Both the position numbers and the translations under genes were made by a program. From positions 31,288,101 to 31,352,100 of the forward strand of contig CM073321.1 in NCBI GenBank assembly GCA_037043015.1: a stretch of DNA of 64,000 nucleotides, given 5' to 3'. The DNA is from Bryum argenteum (taxonomy: Eukaryota; Streptophyta; Bryopsida; Bryales; Bryaceae). The stretch's first letter is position 1. Each line of letters starts with the position of its first letter. The notes under the pieces were generated by a model. It ran no database searches. It saw only the letters and a program-made list of their open reading frames with translations, and had not been told where the DNA came from. This document shows positions 21,177 to 32,544 of the stretch, piece by piece.

Positions 21177-23526
21177 TCATTCACTAGACTGAAGGTTGGA
21201 GCATTCTCCAACAAGAAGTTTGGGCTTTGCACGAGTTCGATTGAATGGACCATCTGCATTTAAGATCAGATCTAAGACTCTAGAGTCTTTCAAGTACTGC
21301 AAAGTCCTTCTTGTGAGGGGACTATATACATCCAGTAAATAGTCTAGAGCTTGAGACTGGTATCGTGGCCCCCAAGTAGACTCAGCATATTGACACTCTT
21401 CCAAATCTTCCATCGACGCATGACCTTCACCGTTGGTTACTCTCTTCCCATATTGATTCCATCGATGTCCCATTGGATGGGGCCCCCACTTGAATGTATT
21501 AGAGCTCACATCAAAATAGCCTCCAAGGCATTGGAAGAAGAACATCCGATTACCCTCATGCTGTGGACCTTGTCCGGCAAGTATTGGTGCAACTCTTAGA
21601 ATCTCGTTTGGGTCAGTCCCCCAATTCAATTGGGAGCTAGGAGTACTCTTTTCGAGATCATGTTCACGTCTACGCCAACTCCAAATAAGGTCTTTACCCC
21701 AGAATCAAACCTCGTCAGTAGTCTCAGCATTGTGTTCCCAAGAAGGCGGCATATAAGTTCTTAGATTGAACATCTCGTAAAACCGCTCGTGAAAAGGCGC
21801 TTTGCATATAGCACAGCGACTTTGAGTCAAACAATGAACTAAGAGACACTGCGGATGATACATATGGACACATGAGCCTAAAGCCCATCCACCCTCAGGT
21901 CCAAATGGATTTAGGCATATGGGACACGTAGAGTGATCCAATACAAACTGCGGAGGGTTGGGCCACAATAATGTCCTGGATGCTACATCAACATGTGCCG
22001 ACATGTGGTGTTTGAAATTCCACCCGGCCTTGCTCCAATCTACAACCTCTGTAGAAGTGACATCTTGCATCTTGATGTCCATCATAGGAAGATTATCAAA
22101 CAATGTATCCACACTCGGCCACGAGGTCATATTGAATGTTCGTCGACCAGCTCCACTAGTAAAATTCGTATCGATCTTCTCGAGCTCCGCTGCAACTTGT
22201 CTCCCTCTGTCCACCGAAAGTATACATGCCACCTTCCAATGGTAGTAAGTGGCAGACAACTGCTCCAAACGAGCTTGCAGTTGTTGCTTTTCCTTTAGTA
22301 AGGAGTTGTATCCATCAGAAGACATGAAAGGGGGATTACGAATAGGGGGTAAACAACGGTAAAGATAAAGAATCTTGAGAATCACATCGTACATCTTCTT
22401 CTTGTTCGAAGCCCGACATATTAACAAGACATGGCTGAGCTTTCACAGGACGGCGCAATATAGGGCGTTGCGGTGACATTTCTCCAAATGCCAAGTCTTC
22501 TGTAAGGTTGAAGACAACTCTATCAACATACGCCATGTCTGATTTCTCTATATCTCCAGGAATGTTACGTGGGTGAGATAGTTCTTGCATCTTCTCGCGC
22601 ATGCGTGCATATTCCACGGAAAGCTCGTCCCCTTCTTTCACCTTCTCCTCATACATTGCTCGTGTTTTTTCGAGATCTGCTTGCAATCTTGCTATGACGT
22701 CGTCTTTGCTCTTCAGAAGAGCTTTGAGATCAGAAGATGTGTCAAGTTCTTCCAATGGTAAGATGCAAGTACCATGGGGCTCTACTATGGGTGGATGATT
22801 ACTTGCTATTGGAGGGCGAGAGCCACCTATTTCAGGAACGCGGCCAGGTAAATTACGACGATGATCCGCATCAATCACAACGCTGGAGGGAGGAAGAGGT
22901 TGTTGTACTTGACGCACCGCCTTACGAGGCCGCGAACCATCTGAGTCATTGTCCTCTTCCGATGTAGCACTATGATAGGAAGCCTCCTCCATAGCCTTGG
23001 TAATAGACCTCGTCACTCCCATGCCACCATTAGGAGCGTCAGGGAATCTTAGAATGCCTGTTGGAATGTCACTCGTTGAAGGTCGTGTTACATGCTTCCC
23101 CTCTTTGACAGTTGTCCAATCCACTCGTTTACCAAGAGCAACCTCGGCGTATACTCCACAAGCAAGAAACAATGGAACCTCGTTGCGCTCCACACATGGC
23201 ATGCCATACAGGACTTGGTAAACCTCAATGCATTGTTGTTTGAAGTTTGGGCATTCGCAAAACTTAAGATTTGCCTTGTTGGTGCGCTGATGAAAATGGT
23301 GACGAGACAGAGGGAATTTCTTGTCAATGTGACACCAATCAATGAACGATTCGCAAGTGGCCATCGTCCACATATCTCGTTCATCTTCCCAACCTCTGAA
23401 GGCAAGCTTATTTGGATTTTGAAGCACGTGTACTCTTTTCCATTGTGGAGCGCCCTTCCTCTTCCTCTTCATGTCGTTCTCTACCTTCCTAAGTTGCCCG
23501 AAAGTAGCCATGGATGAAATAGCCAA
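21177..23526 (-). pseudogene. Cargo family copy D fused to a RING-H2 finger and a C-terminal domain
   Basis: Start Met 23526 (MAISSMATFGQLRKVEND). Family domain: VLQNPNKLAFRGWEDERDMW, FIDWCHIDKKFPLSRHHFHQ, KANLKFCECPNFKQQCIEVY, NEVPLFLACGVYAEVALGK, RVDWTTVKEG. Then a low-complexity linker and coiled coil (KSKDDVIARLQADLEKTRAM). Near 22360 the register moves by one base at a C-run, after which a second coiled coil and a RING-H2 finger follow (CPICLNPF...CVHMYHPQCLL...RCAIC), as in E3 ubiquitin ligases. TGA at 21705-21707 interrupts, and the frame continues (FWGKDLIWSWRRREHDLEKS) through a Trp/Gly-rich domain of about 150 residues to 21177. The frame shift could instead be a short intron. Zinc ligands are all present. 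The TATA-like stretch at 23637-23645 and array 7 lie upstream. Confidence 0.65.
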
Positions 23527-23636
23527 AATGGCGAATAGTTATTACCAACCCGGAACGAGCATGCAGCCAATTTAATGGATGTAAGAGAACGCCCAAGGCC
23601 CGTAAACCCAAATAAGAAGTTCAGATACAATGGGGG

Positions 23637-23645
23637 AATATATAG
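23637..23645 (-). promoter_or_regulatory. TATA box of cargo copy D
   Basis: Gene-strand CCTATATATTCC about 110 bases upstream of Met 23526, at the edge of array 7. Confidence 0.5.
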
Positions 23646-23975
23646 GGCAACCTCGCGCCGGGGCGATCACAAAATCAAGGCAACCGTCGGTCCAGATAGA
23701 GGTACGATGTTGCGTGGCGACCGGCGGATCAGTGAGGGCGCGACCGCACGTACAGCTGTCGCGACGCTTGAGGTGGGGCGACCGCCGGTGCAGCTGTTCG
23801 CGACAGCTGTAGGTAGGGCGACCCATGGTGCAGCTGTTCGCGACAGCGGGACGTAGGGCGACCGCCGGTGCAGCTGTCGCGAAAGCGGGACGTAGGACGA
23901 CCGCCGGTGCAGCTGTCGCGACAGCGGGACCTGGGGCGACTGGCGGTGGGCGACTGTAGGGCGACCGCCGGTCTC
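23646..23975. repeat. Palindrome array 7, between divergent genes D and the kinase
   Basis: Units of about 38-40 bp: GGGCGACCGCCGGTGCAGCT then GTCGCGACAGCGGGACGTAG. The TCGCGA sites are a second palindrome. TATA boxes flank the array on both sides, pointing outwards, so it sits where a bidirectional control region would be. Confidence 0.85.
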
Positions 23976-23981
23976 CAGGGA

Positions 23982-23989
23982 TATATAAA
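23982..23989 (+). promoter_or_regulatory. TATA box of the kinase-like gene
   Basis: TATATAAA, just after array 7 and about 180 bases before Met 24168. Confidence 0.6.
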
Positions 23990-24167
23990 TCCCAATGCGC
24001 GGGTTTGTTATTACTTTTCCCCAAACCGCTATCGAACTCTCCTCCGCCCTGTGTCCATGCTCGTCTTAATGATGCGCACTGCCGGGTCGTCTGAGGAGTT
24101 TTTGGGGTTTGGTGCACATTGATAGCAGGGGGGAGATTTTTTGCCGATTTTTTCAAGAAGTTCAACG

Positions 24168-25713
24168 ATGAGTAAATCCAAAAAGCACCAGGAGAGACAA
24201 CGAACATGGGATCTGGATGCCCCCGAAACATTTGCACCAGACCTTGGTATGCAACAACCTAGTGGAAGTGGAGGCCATAAGAGGAAGAGGAGACACCCAA
24301 AAGAAGTAACCGGATTCCCAACATCAGATTATACTAGGTTTGCGGAAAAAGCATGCTTGGATTGGTATGAGGAAATGGAGGCTCAATTCCTAGAGCACAA
24401 CTACTTGAAGAATGTTAGCATGGGCAAAGGGAGACTGAAGAAGAAATTGGAGGCGGTAATTTTGAAGGCCATGGCGGAATCGGATGAATTCCAGATGTGG
24501 ATTATCATTCGCAGTACCAGTTGTGGATGGAGAATACAATTGAACAATGCATCTTCAATGTAAAGGAGTTGTGGAGGAAGCAATTTGGACAGAGGCGTCT
24601 AACACAAGAGGAGGACCAATTTAAACGCAAGATGGATTGGTGGCAATTCTATGTCTAAATGCTTAGCAAAAATAAAACCCGAGAAGTGTCATGGGAAAAA
24701 ACCGCTTTGCGCGCCACATTTGAACGAGACACAGGGTCGGGGGTGGTGTGGATTCCTCAAGACGCTACGATAGAAGCTCTATCAGCCCGCGACATGGAGG
24801 GAGGCCATGGACTGGTGCGGGAGGTGCGGATTGTTGGAGTAGACCACGTTCCAGATTATATCGAGTTTGCAGCAAAGCTTTCCAAGAATATGAATATTCA
24901 CAAGAGGAGAATAGAGACTGCAGCAGAAGCTCTTGTATGTCCTTTGAATCATCCAGGAATTATCAAGTTTTGGGCGTTGCATACAAGGACATTCGAAGCT
25001 TACTCATATTGTTGGAATGGAGGATCACTACACGAAATGTTGAAGTTGGATGAGAAGGTCGGCGACAAACATCTTCACTGGTCGAGAGTAAAGGAAGTTC
25101 TCAGTCTCACTCAAGAGGAGGCTTTCAGAATTAGCCTTTTCCGTCAGCATAGGATGAAGTTAGCTTGGGGTTTAGTGTACATCATGAATGTGGTGCATAA
25201 GACAGGAGTACTTCACAATGACCTATCCCCTCGAACATACTATTGCATTTCTCAACTATCGGAGAAGACAAGATTTGTATTGGAGTGTGTGACTGGGGGA
25301 TGGCATCTCGCATAGTAGAACAACAGCCTTCACGTTACGGATACCAGACGGAGAAGAAAAAAGAAGAAGATATGGCACGTCGATGGTGGGTGGTGCCCGA
25401 GATGTTCTATACTTATGGACCTCAAAGTTTTGATACAAATTTGAACGTCCAGGAACTTCGACATCAAACCACAGTAGCATCAGATTCGTATGCTGTTGGC
25501 AAGCTCATCGAGCTGATTGGTGTGCATAACGAATTCGACGAAGAATTATTTCCGAATTCGACGGTGCGATATTCATTCCTATCAAAAGTGTTATCACTGA
25601 CCAGGCATGAATCGGAGAAGAGAATGACCTGTGGGGAGGTGGTGAACCGCTTGATGGGGAAACCATATCATATGCTTCCACCGGAGTCTGTGTTTAGAGA
25701 GGACAGTAATTAG
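24168..25713 (+). pseudogene. Protein-kinase-like cargo gene, broken in three places
   Basis: Start Met 24168 (MSKSKKHQERQRTWDLD). About 150 residues of charged, unrecognised N-terminal domain come first (one-base shift near 24490, TAA at 24656-24658). A kinase-like C-terminal half follows: EFAAKLSK may hold the ATP-binding Lys; VVHKTGVLHNDLSP is the catalytic loop with HND in place of HRD; NILLHF follows after a one-base loss near 25233; CDWGMA replaces DFG; VVPEMFYTYG stands for APE; SDSYAVGKLIELI matches the helix F region. The catalytic Asp and the metal-binding DWG Asp are both present, so the ancestor could have been active. Closest subfamily not recognised. It has no sign of a host intron structure in this element. 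Kinase and RING next to each other suggest signalling or degradation roles, by inference only. Confidence 0.65.
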
Positions 25714-26107
25714 TTTATAATATCAGTATATCTTCTTGCAATTCATAGACTCCTATGGATGACCATCTCACGTCATTGAGTGCTCATTTAGCCATGTAAT
25801 TCACAAATTATACTTGCAATATATACAATCTACTTTTTGACATATTGTTCCAGTTTTAATAGATTTTTGCAACTCTTATAATTATGTTCCCTTTTTACAC
25901 TAGTCACATATGTATGTCACCACATTTTTTGTTACATGAGTTTCAAACCTCATGGTTGATGTTAGCCTTTTCTTCACCGGTTCGTGGATTGTTGTAATTT
26001 GTTTCATCTTAAATTCTTAATGCTTCATCTACGTTTGTATAACGAGAATTTTGGATAATGTTGGATAGCAAAATAACTTATTGTACTCGGGGGAAGCCTC
26101 CAATGCA
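25714..26107. other. AT-rich spacer between the kinase gene and the right-hand array
   Basis: No gene supported; probable 3' untranslated region of the kinase-like gene. Confidence 0.5.
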
Positions 26108-26302
26108 AGGCGACCCTAGGCGACCACCGGTCCAGGGGCAAAAATAGGCGACCGCCGGTCAAGCGAGACCGCCGGTCGCCCCGGGCGATCGTCGGTCGCT
26201 CATGGGCGATTGTCGGTCTACCCTGGGCGATCGGCTTTCACTAAGGCGACCGCCGGTCTAGACGGGGCGACCGCCGGTCTAGACGGGGCGACCGCCGGTC
26301 CA
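26108..26302. repeat. Palindrome array 8 (right subterminal)
   Basis: Includes three tandem 20-bp units GGCGACCGCCGGTCTAGACG (about 26243-26301) and CCGGGCGATCGTCGGTCGCT sites. It mirrors array 1 at the other end, each roughly 200 bases from its terminal repeat. Confidence 0.85.
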
Positions 26303-26478
26303 GTCCTATGTGGCGCAGTCTCGAACCGTATTGCTGAGTTGTACACACCACGTGGCATCCACGTAGGATGCAACGTGGACAAGGTAAATCAAGGGTAAAA
26401 AAAAGATTCTGTAGATTCTATTAGACACTTTGAGGATCAATGTCTGTCGGACATGTCGTGTCTGTCTGACGTCCGACA

Positions 26479-26499
26479 GTGTCTAATAAGACAACCCTG
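26479..26499 (-). repeat. Right terminal inverted repeat of giant hAT
   Basis: Reverse complement of 6805-6825, no mismatch. Confidence 0.95.
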
Positions 26500-26507
26500 G
26501 GTCTGAC
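26500..26507 (+). repeat. 8-bp target-site duplication GGTCTGAC, right copy
   Basis: Identical to 6797-6804. Confidence 0.95.
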
Positions 26508-26598
26508 AATAGTGTCAGACCTGCAACCTATATGTACCCACCTTCTCTTGAGAAGGTGTTACTCGCTCTTTATATTATTCTATCTCTTGGTGGTAACC
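26508..26598 (+). repeat. LTR-like copy 1, right part
   Basis: Continuation of 6639-6804 after removing the hAT; ends in GGTGGTAACCCA. Confidence 0.4.
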
Positions 26599-28957
26599 CA
26601 AAGCAAGTCGATTCTGGAATTGATATGATTGTATGTCCTTGGCTTCACGGTTTAGAACTCGAGACCAACTCGAGACCAGTCGACTCCCTTTTGTAATTGA
26701 ATTTTTTTGGTTCATTCTAAGACCTCCCCGAGGTCAACTTCTGCAGCCTAGTAGTCGATCTACTAAAATCCACTATACACAAGGATTGAGTTGACAAAGT
26801 TAGTTAAGTCATTTTTGTCTTTATGACTTCCTTTTGCTTCTAGCTGCTCGACTTTAGAAGTCGACTACAACTCTCGATCCTTCCTTCGTTAAGTCGTTTC
26901 TATAGAATACGTCCTCAACAATATTAGAGAAGGACAATAACAAAGTCGGGTCTAGACTCAAAAGAAGAGGTGAAGTAGGAAGAGTTTCAGGGCTAGCAAT
27001 TGATTCGAGAATGAGCATGAGAAATATCATATCTATGGACAAGTCAACCGAGCATGAACAAATAACTGGAGTAAGAAGAGCACATTGGCAAGCAATCAAT
27101 ATTAGAATGCACATGGCGAGAATCATAGCGGCGGTTAGCTGACAAGAAATAAATAGCAAGAGACAAAAGAGTCAGTGAAAGGGCAACTAAAAACTACATG
27201 AGTGAAAAGATCAGTAACTTGCATGTTCTACATAAACTCATAAAAGACAAAGAATAATGCATGAAAAGGTTGTTCAACACATAACGATGAACACATGTAG
27301 AAGCACCAATGAAGTAATAAAGTCGACAATTATATACCAAAAATTTTAATTTTTTGAACAAGAAAGGATCATGTAGAATGAAGGTGAGAAAGAGCGGTCC
27401 TGTTGATAATCCATTGTTATAAGACAATGGAATTACTGCAAATAAAAAAAATGTGTATAATTGGCAAGGTAAGTATTTTGGAAATTGACCAAGAGATAGT
27501 CTAGGTGATAAATACTTTTCTATTGTAAAATTTGCTGGTGTTTGAAGATTGTGAGGATGCTAGGTATACAAGTAATTTAAGATGATATCATTAATTGGCG
27601 TACATCAGTCAGGCTTAAACATGTGAGCATTAAATTGAGCATATAATAATTTGTAAGTGATGACAGCCGCCATTGTTAGATTAGTTACATCAAATGGTGT
27701 GCATTTTAAATATAGATTAGAAGTGAAGTTGGACACACTTATTTTGTGACGTTAGTTTAAAAACCTTGACAATTGTGATGTTACGTATACGCGCTTGTTA
27801 ATTTGACTAGTCAATGGGATGTGGACATTAAATAAATGGGAGCATAATGTGAGAATAATGCCCTCTCTTATCCTATATGTAGTTTCTTGGACTTAGCTTG
27901 TAGAACTTTTTAATTGAGATTTGCATTTGGGATTGAAGGCATTATGGAGAACGTAGCAATGTTTCCAAGAAAGTGAAGGACAATAAAAAGAAGATTAAAG
28001 GGGGGATGGAGTTTAGTGGATCTAAAGCTCTCAAATGTAGCACGTCCTAAAACAAAGGGGCATTAGGCTCTATTGAAGACAAGCAAGTAGTAGGCAAGTT
28101 TGAGAGCTTCGTCAAATAGGAGAGACTTTTATTTAGGCAAAGACTAAACGTTTAATCCATAAACTTAGATGCTATTGTTGAGAATGTTCGTATTGTATAG
28201 ATGGAAGACAAAGAGAAATAGAAGAACAATACCAAAGAATAGAAGCTGACGTAGCATTCTCTTTTCAGAGTGACTTGTTAATGTTTGACAATGAGGATGA
28301 TGAAGGGGGTGTTTATTATTGGAAAATGTTACGCACTTTTTTGAGATTAGAAATTTTAATCTTAGGCCATTCTTGTTAACACTAGTTTGTAAAATGAATA
28401 TGTATGAATTGTGGTCTGATGCAATAAAGAGAAAGGTGGTCAAATTCTAGACTTAGATGATGTTGAGAAGAGAATTATCAAAGGAAAGCAAATGAAAGGT
28501 TTGGGTAAAGAAAGCAAGACTTTGGAAGTGATAGAGAAGGTAAACTTGTTGAGCGGTGAACGTGTAGGGTAGGAGGTAAATCAAAAGTTTTGGTTTTCAA
28601 TAAAAAATAAATGAATCAGAATATACATAGTGTTTATAGACAAAGATTTTTAATTGAGTAGACAGCAGTTGTACTTTGAAGCACACCAAACAACTAATGC
28701 GTGGATTTTGTCTTTAAAGATGATTGTATATTTGAGTTTTTAAATGATTGGTATAATATTTTGAGCTGAAAGCACATTTTTTCAAACTTTAAAGTATACA
28801 AATAAATTACAACTGCCTACTTTGAATGATGCATTATTGAAACAAGTTACATATTTGTGCAGTGAGTCTTTAATTTAGTACAATTTAAAATCTGTTGATT
28901 CAACAAATTTTGTAGCTGGACATTTGGATCTAGTCCTCTCTTTAGGCAATAGTATGG
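26599..28957. other. Gene-poor sequence between two LTR-like copies
   Basis: About 2.36 kb with no recognisable gag, pol or host gene; only short unconvincing open frames (for example 26854-27159 and 28165-28443, minus). It could be the interior of a non-autonomous LTR element, but no primer-binding site or polypurine tract is convincing. Confidence 0.4.
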
Positions 28958-29023
28958 TGTTGACCATATATTCCACAAACACTACCTTAGGCTAAGTAGG
29001 ACCGACCTATACCTGGTAGGTAT
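28958..29023 (+). repeat. LTR-like copy 2, left part (split by CACTA element)
   Basis: Begins TGTTGACCATATATTCC; continues at 30664-30859. Total about 262 bp, nearly the length of copy 1. Confidence 0.4.
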
Positions 29024-30660
29024 CACTACAATAAATCCAACCCAATGTGACTAGATGTAAACCGGCCTATGTGACTGCGTAGTCATCAGTTTAGTCAAAA
29101 ATCAGTCATAAGACGGTCTAGTCACAGACTAGTCATGGACTAGTCATAAACGTAGTCATTTTTTTGAGGACGTGGATGGAAACGTCTACAGGAACGAGAC
29201 ATATGTTCCCCTGCGCAGTTCCCATAGTCATGCTTTGATTGCTTACTATATGCAGTCATATCTAACATAGTTGTATGGTATTGGTATTTGGTTTATGTAT
29301 GACTTAGTGCTGTCATAGAGTTGGTTTGGGTGACTACATGTAGTCACGTAGTCCTTAACGTGACTAATAGTAGTCATATATTTCAATTTGATGACTCTAC
29401 AAAGTCATAAACCCTTAAAAGACTCAGTAAAAAAATGACACGTGGCGAAGGTGGACCTTGCCTCCATTTTTGTTTAGGGTTAGGGTTAGGGTTGAGAATA
29501 TTAAGGGAAACCAACCTCCAGCCCCTCATTTTTTGAGCTCTCTTTCTTTCTTTCTTTCTCTCTCTCTCTCTCTTAGAAGATTGTTGAAGGTAAGAGGTGT
29601 TGAGGAGTACTTTGAGGTAGGAGTATAGATGAATACTTAGAGGGTCACATTTGCTAGAGGAGAAGTGATTTTACATGTTCTTTTTCTTTGGCACTTTCTA
29701 TTGATTGGCAATGAGGCAACAACTCAATTGTCCACCTAAAAGCTATATGAACTTCTCTGAGGTATTGTGTTTCATGCATGATCGTCTCTCATCTTTAATC
29801 AAGTTTACAATCTAGAGAGTATTAAGTACAGTTGAACATTGTTGCAATTTCTTGAACCTTGTATGTACCTTCCATTGAATCCCACATATATGTCTCCATT
29901 GTATAATTTTGGTACTGATGTGGAATGTGAATTTCAGTCAAAGAAATCATCACTCTACGCAGTCATAGGGCCACATACACGGTAAGAATTTTATCACTAC
30001 CACGAGTCATTCTTTCCAATACTGTGACTGAAACCCAGTCATCTACCCTTGACTGAAACCAGTCATCTATCCTTTTACTGAAACCAGTCATCTATACTAC
30101 GACGGTGCACAATCATAATCCACGGCACCTAAAAACATAACTAACATTAATATTCCATGTCAACAACATAATATATGACTCTATAGAGTCACATTCCACG
30201 TTGACGACATTAACTATGACTCCACATAGTCACATTCGACGTCAGCCAAAAATATGACTCAATGCAGTCACCATTACATTACTATGCATGGTGAAAAAAC
30301 CATATATGTGTTGACTGATACCTCACTACAATTAGTCACTATCTTCATATTGATGACTTTATGTAGTCACACATATGTGACTCTACATAGTCACTATTTT
30401 CAAATTGATGACTTTATGTAGTCACACATATGTGACTCTACACAGTCATATTTTCCCAAGTCCTAGTGCACGTCCCTATTTGAGGTCCCAAAACAGTGTG
30501 GGAACGCAGTATTGGAAACAAAAAATGTCCGATATGACTGCTAGTCAGATTGTCTGAAGCGACTAAGTCCAAATGACTACAAATGGTGCTAGTCACATTT
30601 TGATTTATGCCCGATTTTAGTCATAAAACCTAGTCACATTGGGCTGGATTTGTTGTAGTG
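29024..30660. mobile_element. Non-autonomous CACTA (En/Spm) transposon, 1,637 bp
   Basis: Ends: CACTACAATAAATCCAACCC at 29024 and the inverted ...GGGCTGGATTTGTTGTAGTG at 30660, followed inward by ATGTGACTAG on both sides. A 3-bp duplication TAT flanks it (29021-29023 and 30661-30663). Dozens of subterminal motifs of the TGTAGTCAC/GTGACTACA type fill both ends, including the palindrome GTGACTACATGTAGTCAC near 29331. No transposase inside, so it depends on a helper. Confidence 0.93.
29472..29495 (+). repeat. Telomere-like tract inside the CACTA element
   Basis: TTTAGGGTTAGGGTTAGGG followed by TTGAG. Short, so more likely a promoter telo-box or captured 5' leader than a telomere remnant. A (TTTC)n(TC)n microsatellite follows at 29543-29574. 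Confidence 0.6.
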
Positions 30661-30663
30661 TAT

Positions 30664-30859
30664 AGAGCCGGTAGGCGATACTGAGCAAGGAAACCTCTAG
30701 TTGGTTAGAGACCCAATAGTCGACCTACCTACCAAGTTTTGGTCGACCTATTAGTTGGCTAGATTTCATACCCTTGTCAAACTCACTCCCTATATGTACT
30801 TCCCAAGTCTTTGAAAAGGTGTTGCTAATTAATACACTTGCACTTTCTTGCTGGTAACC
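30664..30859 (+). repeat. LTR-like copy 2, right part
   Basis: Shares CCTATATGTAC, AAGGTGTT, TTCTTG(S)TGGTAACC with copy 1 at the same distance from the end. Confidence 0.4.
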
Positions 30860-32544
30860 TCACATCATCTCTTCTTGATTTTCTTGCTTAGTTTTGGTTG
30901 TTTGTATGGCAATAAGTCCTAAACTCTGCATGTATATAGAAATTTTCTCATGTAGATATATATTCATCGCTACTATGATCTTTGCTGGATAAAGTGGTAG
31001 TCGACCTCTCTGCTTAATATGCTCTCCAATTTGACTCTATTCCTACTAGCTGACTTTACTCTTAAACATCTAGACAACATGTGGAAACCCTCTCACTTTC
31101 CAACGTTGTTAGTTGGTGCATTGAGTCGTAACTACTATGTTAGGTTGTTTCTCTGAAGAACTACCTTAATACTTTGGCAATCGTATACACTTCAACTCAA
31201 ACACTATACGAGTTTGCAAATAGAAGTTTTGGTCCTTAGATTCAAATTTGATAAGTTGACTTTGTCCCGAAGCTACGGTGTATAACTATTTTCTTCACAC
31301 ACAAACGACCTCATGAACACAATTGAAGCTTAAACGACGCGAGTAAGGGACTCTACCTAGTACACTAGAAAAAAAGGTTGAGTAGTAAATAGGTCAATAA
31401 CGCTCCTGTAAGCATTAGAGAGCAAGCATTTGGTGCAAGTCATTTACGGTACCATTACATCCCAAACATCCAACGGACTGGCCAAAACATGCTTATAGGT
31501 ATTTTACACTGGAAGGCATATAAATTGAGATGCCAAAGAACTGAAGCTTTACACATGCAAATTTGAGTCGAAAGAATATAAAGAGGAAATGTTAACATAG
31601 ACAACATGTTTGTCCTCCGTGGCAACAAATTTCACAATGATATTGGCTCTTGAACTTGTAGTCAAGCCTACCTCAATGAGCAGGGCGTTACTAAAAAGCG
31701 AGAGGACCATTGGGAAAAGTAACCACCACCCATTATTTAGCATTTTTAAGATCAATATAGAAAAAACTCGACATGAAAGCCTTGAACAGTTTCTTCCCAT
31801 ACACTACATCAAAAAAGCGATGACTTCTCAAGAATTGGCTTCTCAAGTATGGGCCATGGTCTAAGTGAGGTTTAGCCGGAGTTTTTTTATATGAGTTTCA
31901 ACTAAGTAGCCCCATCCATCCGTAGTTGCCCCGTTCTTTTACTGATTAATGTGATATTCTATACATTTATATTCTACTTTCTATGTCTCTCTATAATTGC
32001 TTCTACTAGAACGATTGCTCTAAATAATACTCAATGTATGTGTCATGATATAATTTAAATTACATAAAAATACATGTACTTCTTTATTGATGTCATTTGC
32101 AATTGAAACTTGTCAATGTAATTAGAGGCTACTATTGTATACCTACATAGGTGTCGATATCTGCTACACACACAATGCAATGCTCAAAGAACCACAAGGG
32201 GATTTAGAACAAGACCACCGCATGGCCAAATGGACGTCATTCCGTACACCTCCAAAGATGATACTCTTTGACAGTTTTTGCACTTAAGATATAAATTATA
32301 CAAAATCTACCAATATAATGTTATCTCAACCATGTTCTCATTTGGCTATAAATTCATACTGAACCCTAGTCTACTTAGTACATGAAACCCCATATTTGTT
32401 ATATTGGGAGAAATTAAGGACTTTGGAAGATTATCTCGAGATAAAAGTGTCAATCTCTAAAAATATGTGTTAAAATCAGTGTATTTCATCCAAGGCCCGG
32501 ACATAACATTCAGGTAGAAGCACACTAAGGTTGTCACAAAGAGC
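30860..32544. other. AT-rich sequence with no supported gene
   Basis: Open frames at 31549-31800 (minus) and 31610-31864 (plus) overlap each other and show no family features. Confidence 0.45.

Larger units (their letters stand above)
6805..26499. mobile_element. Giant (19,695 bp) hAT transposon with cargo genes
   Basis: Ends: a perfect 21-bp inverted repeat beginning CAGGGTTGTCTTATTAGA at 6805-6825 and inverted at 26479-26499, flanked by identical 8-bp duplications GGTCTGAC. CAGGG start and 8-bp duplication are hAT hallmarks. Inside the ends, short subterminal repeats (TGTCYGAC, GACATGTC, GTCTAATA) follow on both sides. The interior holds a hAT transposase gene (7610-10823, minus), four paralogous cargo genes, a RING-H2 extension, a kinase-like gene, and eight GC-rich palindrome arrays. 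Typical plant hATs are 2-6 kb. All genes carry stops or shifts, so this copy is probably immobile now, but the perfect repeats and duplication mean insertion is not ancient or the ends are under constraint. Confidence 0.93.

Noticed and set aside
26854..28443. Small minus-strand frames between the LTR-like copies
   Set aside because: Hydrophobic, AT-driven translations without motif or splice context.
29472..29495. Interstitial telomere
   Set aside because: Only three repeat units, inside a CACTA element beside a microsatellite.
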